The notes below the pieces were generated by a model. It did no database searches, was not told the origin of the DNA, and saw only the letters and a list, made by a program, of their open reading frames with translations. Both the position numbers and the translations under genes were made by a program. 64,000 nt of DNA, taken from positions 372,001-436,000 of the forward strand of contig CAVZMF010000004.1 in the NCBI GenBank assembly GCA_963776375.1. The letters run 5' to 3'. Source of the stretch: PALSA-612 sp963776375 (lineage in GTDB: Bacteria > Actinomycetota > Thermoleophilia > Gaiellales > Gaiellaceae). Position 1 is the first letter of the stretch; the number at the start of each line of letters is the position of its first letter. Of this stretch, positions 63,281 to 64,000 are shown in pieces.

Positions 63281-64000
63281 CGGTAGGGCTCATCCAGAAC
63301 GTTGAAGCGGTTGGCTTCATCGGCGCCGCTTCCGGGATAATAGCAGAGATCGAACGAGCGCTCGTTGGCGAAGGCCTTGGCTTTGGCGCTGTCGCTGTCG
63401 GTTACGACGCCGTTCTTGACCAGCAGCGTGGTGGTGGTGAGACCGCGAAGCAGAACGAGGCGTTGCTCGGGGTTCTCGACGCCTGAGCGGCGCAAGGCCT
63501 CGAGCGCGGTGGCAAACAGTTTTAGCGCATCGCGCGGCGGCAGCTTGAGCCAGCGCGTGATGCTGAGCCAGCCGCCGGGCCGCAGGTGCTGAAGGTATTG
63601 CTCAAAAGCCTCCACCGTGTAGAGGTAGGATTCGCTGAGGCCCTGTATCCCCGCCGCGGCTGCGAACGAATCCACTAGCGGTATCTGCACGACATCCCAC
63701 TGGTCCTTGCTTGAGCTGACGAACCGCCGCGCTTCGGCCTCGTGCACTCGAATTTCGGGCCGGTTGTAAATATACCCGGCATATTGCGCATGGTCTTCCC
63801 GGACCAGGCGCACCATGTTGGGATCGAGCTCCACCACATCGATTCGCATGGCCTGATGGTAGAGGGCTTGCAGCACACTGCTCCCGCCGCCGGCGCCAAG
63901 CACCAACACCCGTGGCTGCTCCACGAGATAATAGGCGAGCGCATCGGTCGTGTAGTCGAGCCAAGCCAGTCCCTCGCGCCGGCCGTCGAAGCGGGTGATC
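63281..64000 (-). CDS. Spermidine-synthase-like protein, both ends missing
   Basis: Runs in from beyond the window end: ITRFDGRREGLAWLDYTTDALAYYLV, VLVLGAGGGSSVLQALYHQA (SAM-type glycine loop), IDVVELDPNMVRLVREDH, VHEAEARRFVSSSKDQWDVVQIPLVDSF, SESYLYTVEAFEQYLQHLRPGGWLSITRW. It ends abruptly at about 63281 after NRFNVLDEPYRY; beyond, the frame reads antisense into the collagen-like gene. Belongs to the large membrane-linked spermine/spermidine-synthase-like group of Proteobacteria. G+C and codon choice (AAT, TTG, ATA present) differ from the rest of the window. Confidence 0.6.

Noticed and set aside
1..64000. CRISPR arrays, rRNA genes and insertion-sequence transposases
   Set aside because: None seen: no regularly spaced repeats with spacers, no rRNA text, no DDE-type transposase.

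Overview
The window is about 70% G+C and reads as a chromosome segment of a Gram-positive actinomycete-type bacterium, most likely Thermoleophilia (Gaiellales/Solirubrobacterales-like). This placement is an inference. It rests on the composition, two F420-dependent luciferase-like oxidoreductases, a PE-LIG-POL LigD, a class III cyclase fused to a sensor module, thermoleophilian-style secreted proteins, and no proteobacterial gene order outside the last 0.7 kb. The sequence carries an unusually large number of broken reading frames (I estimate 55-60). They are nearly absent from about 9.9 to 34.8 kb and dense at 0-3.8, 45-51 and 57-63 kb. I annotate each affected gene as one CDS and describe the breaks. 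Most look like one surplus base in an otherwise conserved gene, so uncorrected sequencing error is the default explanation.

Layout. 0-5 kb: a partial GNAT acetyltransferase, accD-accA (acetyl-CoA carboxylase carboxyltransferase) and ligD. 5-12 kb: a small secreted protein, NDH-2, a LOG-family protein, a large secreted protein, and an MrfA-like helicase with its methyltransferase partner. 12-18 kb: thiD-thiL, an orphan Opp-type permease, a Cys-repeat secreted protein and thioredoxin. 18-25.5 kb: PAP2 phosphatase, diacylglycerol-kinase-like protein, an integrase relic, polyprenol-phosphate mannosyltransferase, PolX, a PLP decarboxylase, Nudix and trehalose phosphatase. 25.5-33 kb: two half-size TSUP permeases, an M23 endopeptidase, MFS, a lipoprotein, Lon and Hsp20. 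33-36 kb: a cyclase/beta-propeller/peptide-binding fusion.

36-42 kb: rmlA-rmlC-rmlD and rmlB (dTDP-rhamnose synthesis), followed by a SpoIID-subtilase fusion. 42-47 kb: two F420-dependent LLM oxidoreductases around a metallo-beta-lactamase/Rieske fusion, with a DJ-1-like protein and a small partner on the other strand. 46.7-51.6 kb: a giant cyclase-AAA-nSTAND-WD40 protein. 51.7-55.6 kb: a tightly overlapping four-gene nucleotide-sugar operon (2-epimerase, 6-dehydrogenase, 3-dehydrogenase-like, N-acetyltransferase) that, with the rml genes, marks this stretch as a surface-glycan locus.

55.7-58.4 kb: a secreted S33 hydrolase, remnants of a methyltransferase and an allene-oxide-cyclase-like gene, an Hcp-like protein with a perfect terminator, and tRNA-Lys(CTT). 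Everything after the tRNA (58.4-63.3 kb) looks accessory: lower G+C, a small membrane protein, a right-handed beta-helix protein with an internal duplication, an unknown protein and a collagen-like protein. At about 63,280 the sequence switches abruptly to a truncated spermidine-synthase-like gene of different composition, which may be an assembly or transfer junction.
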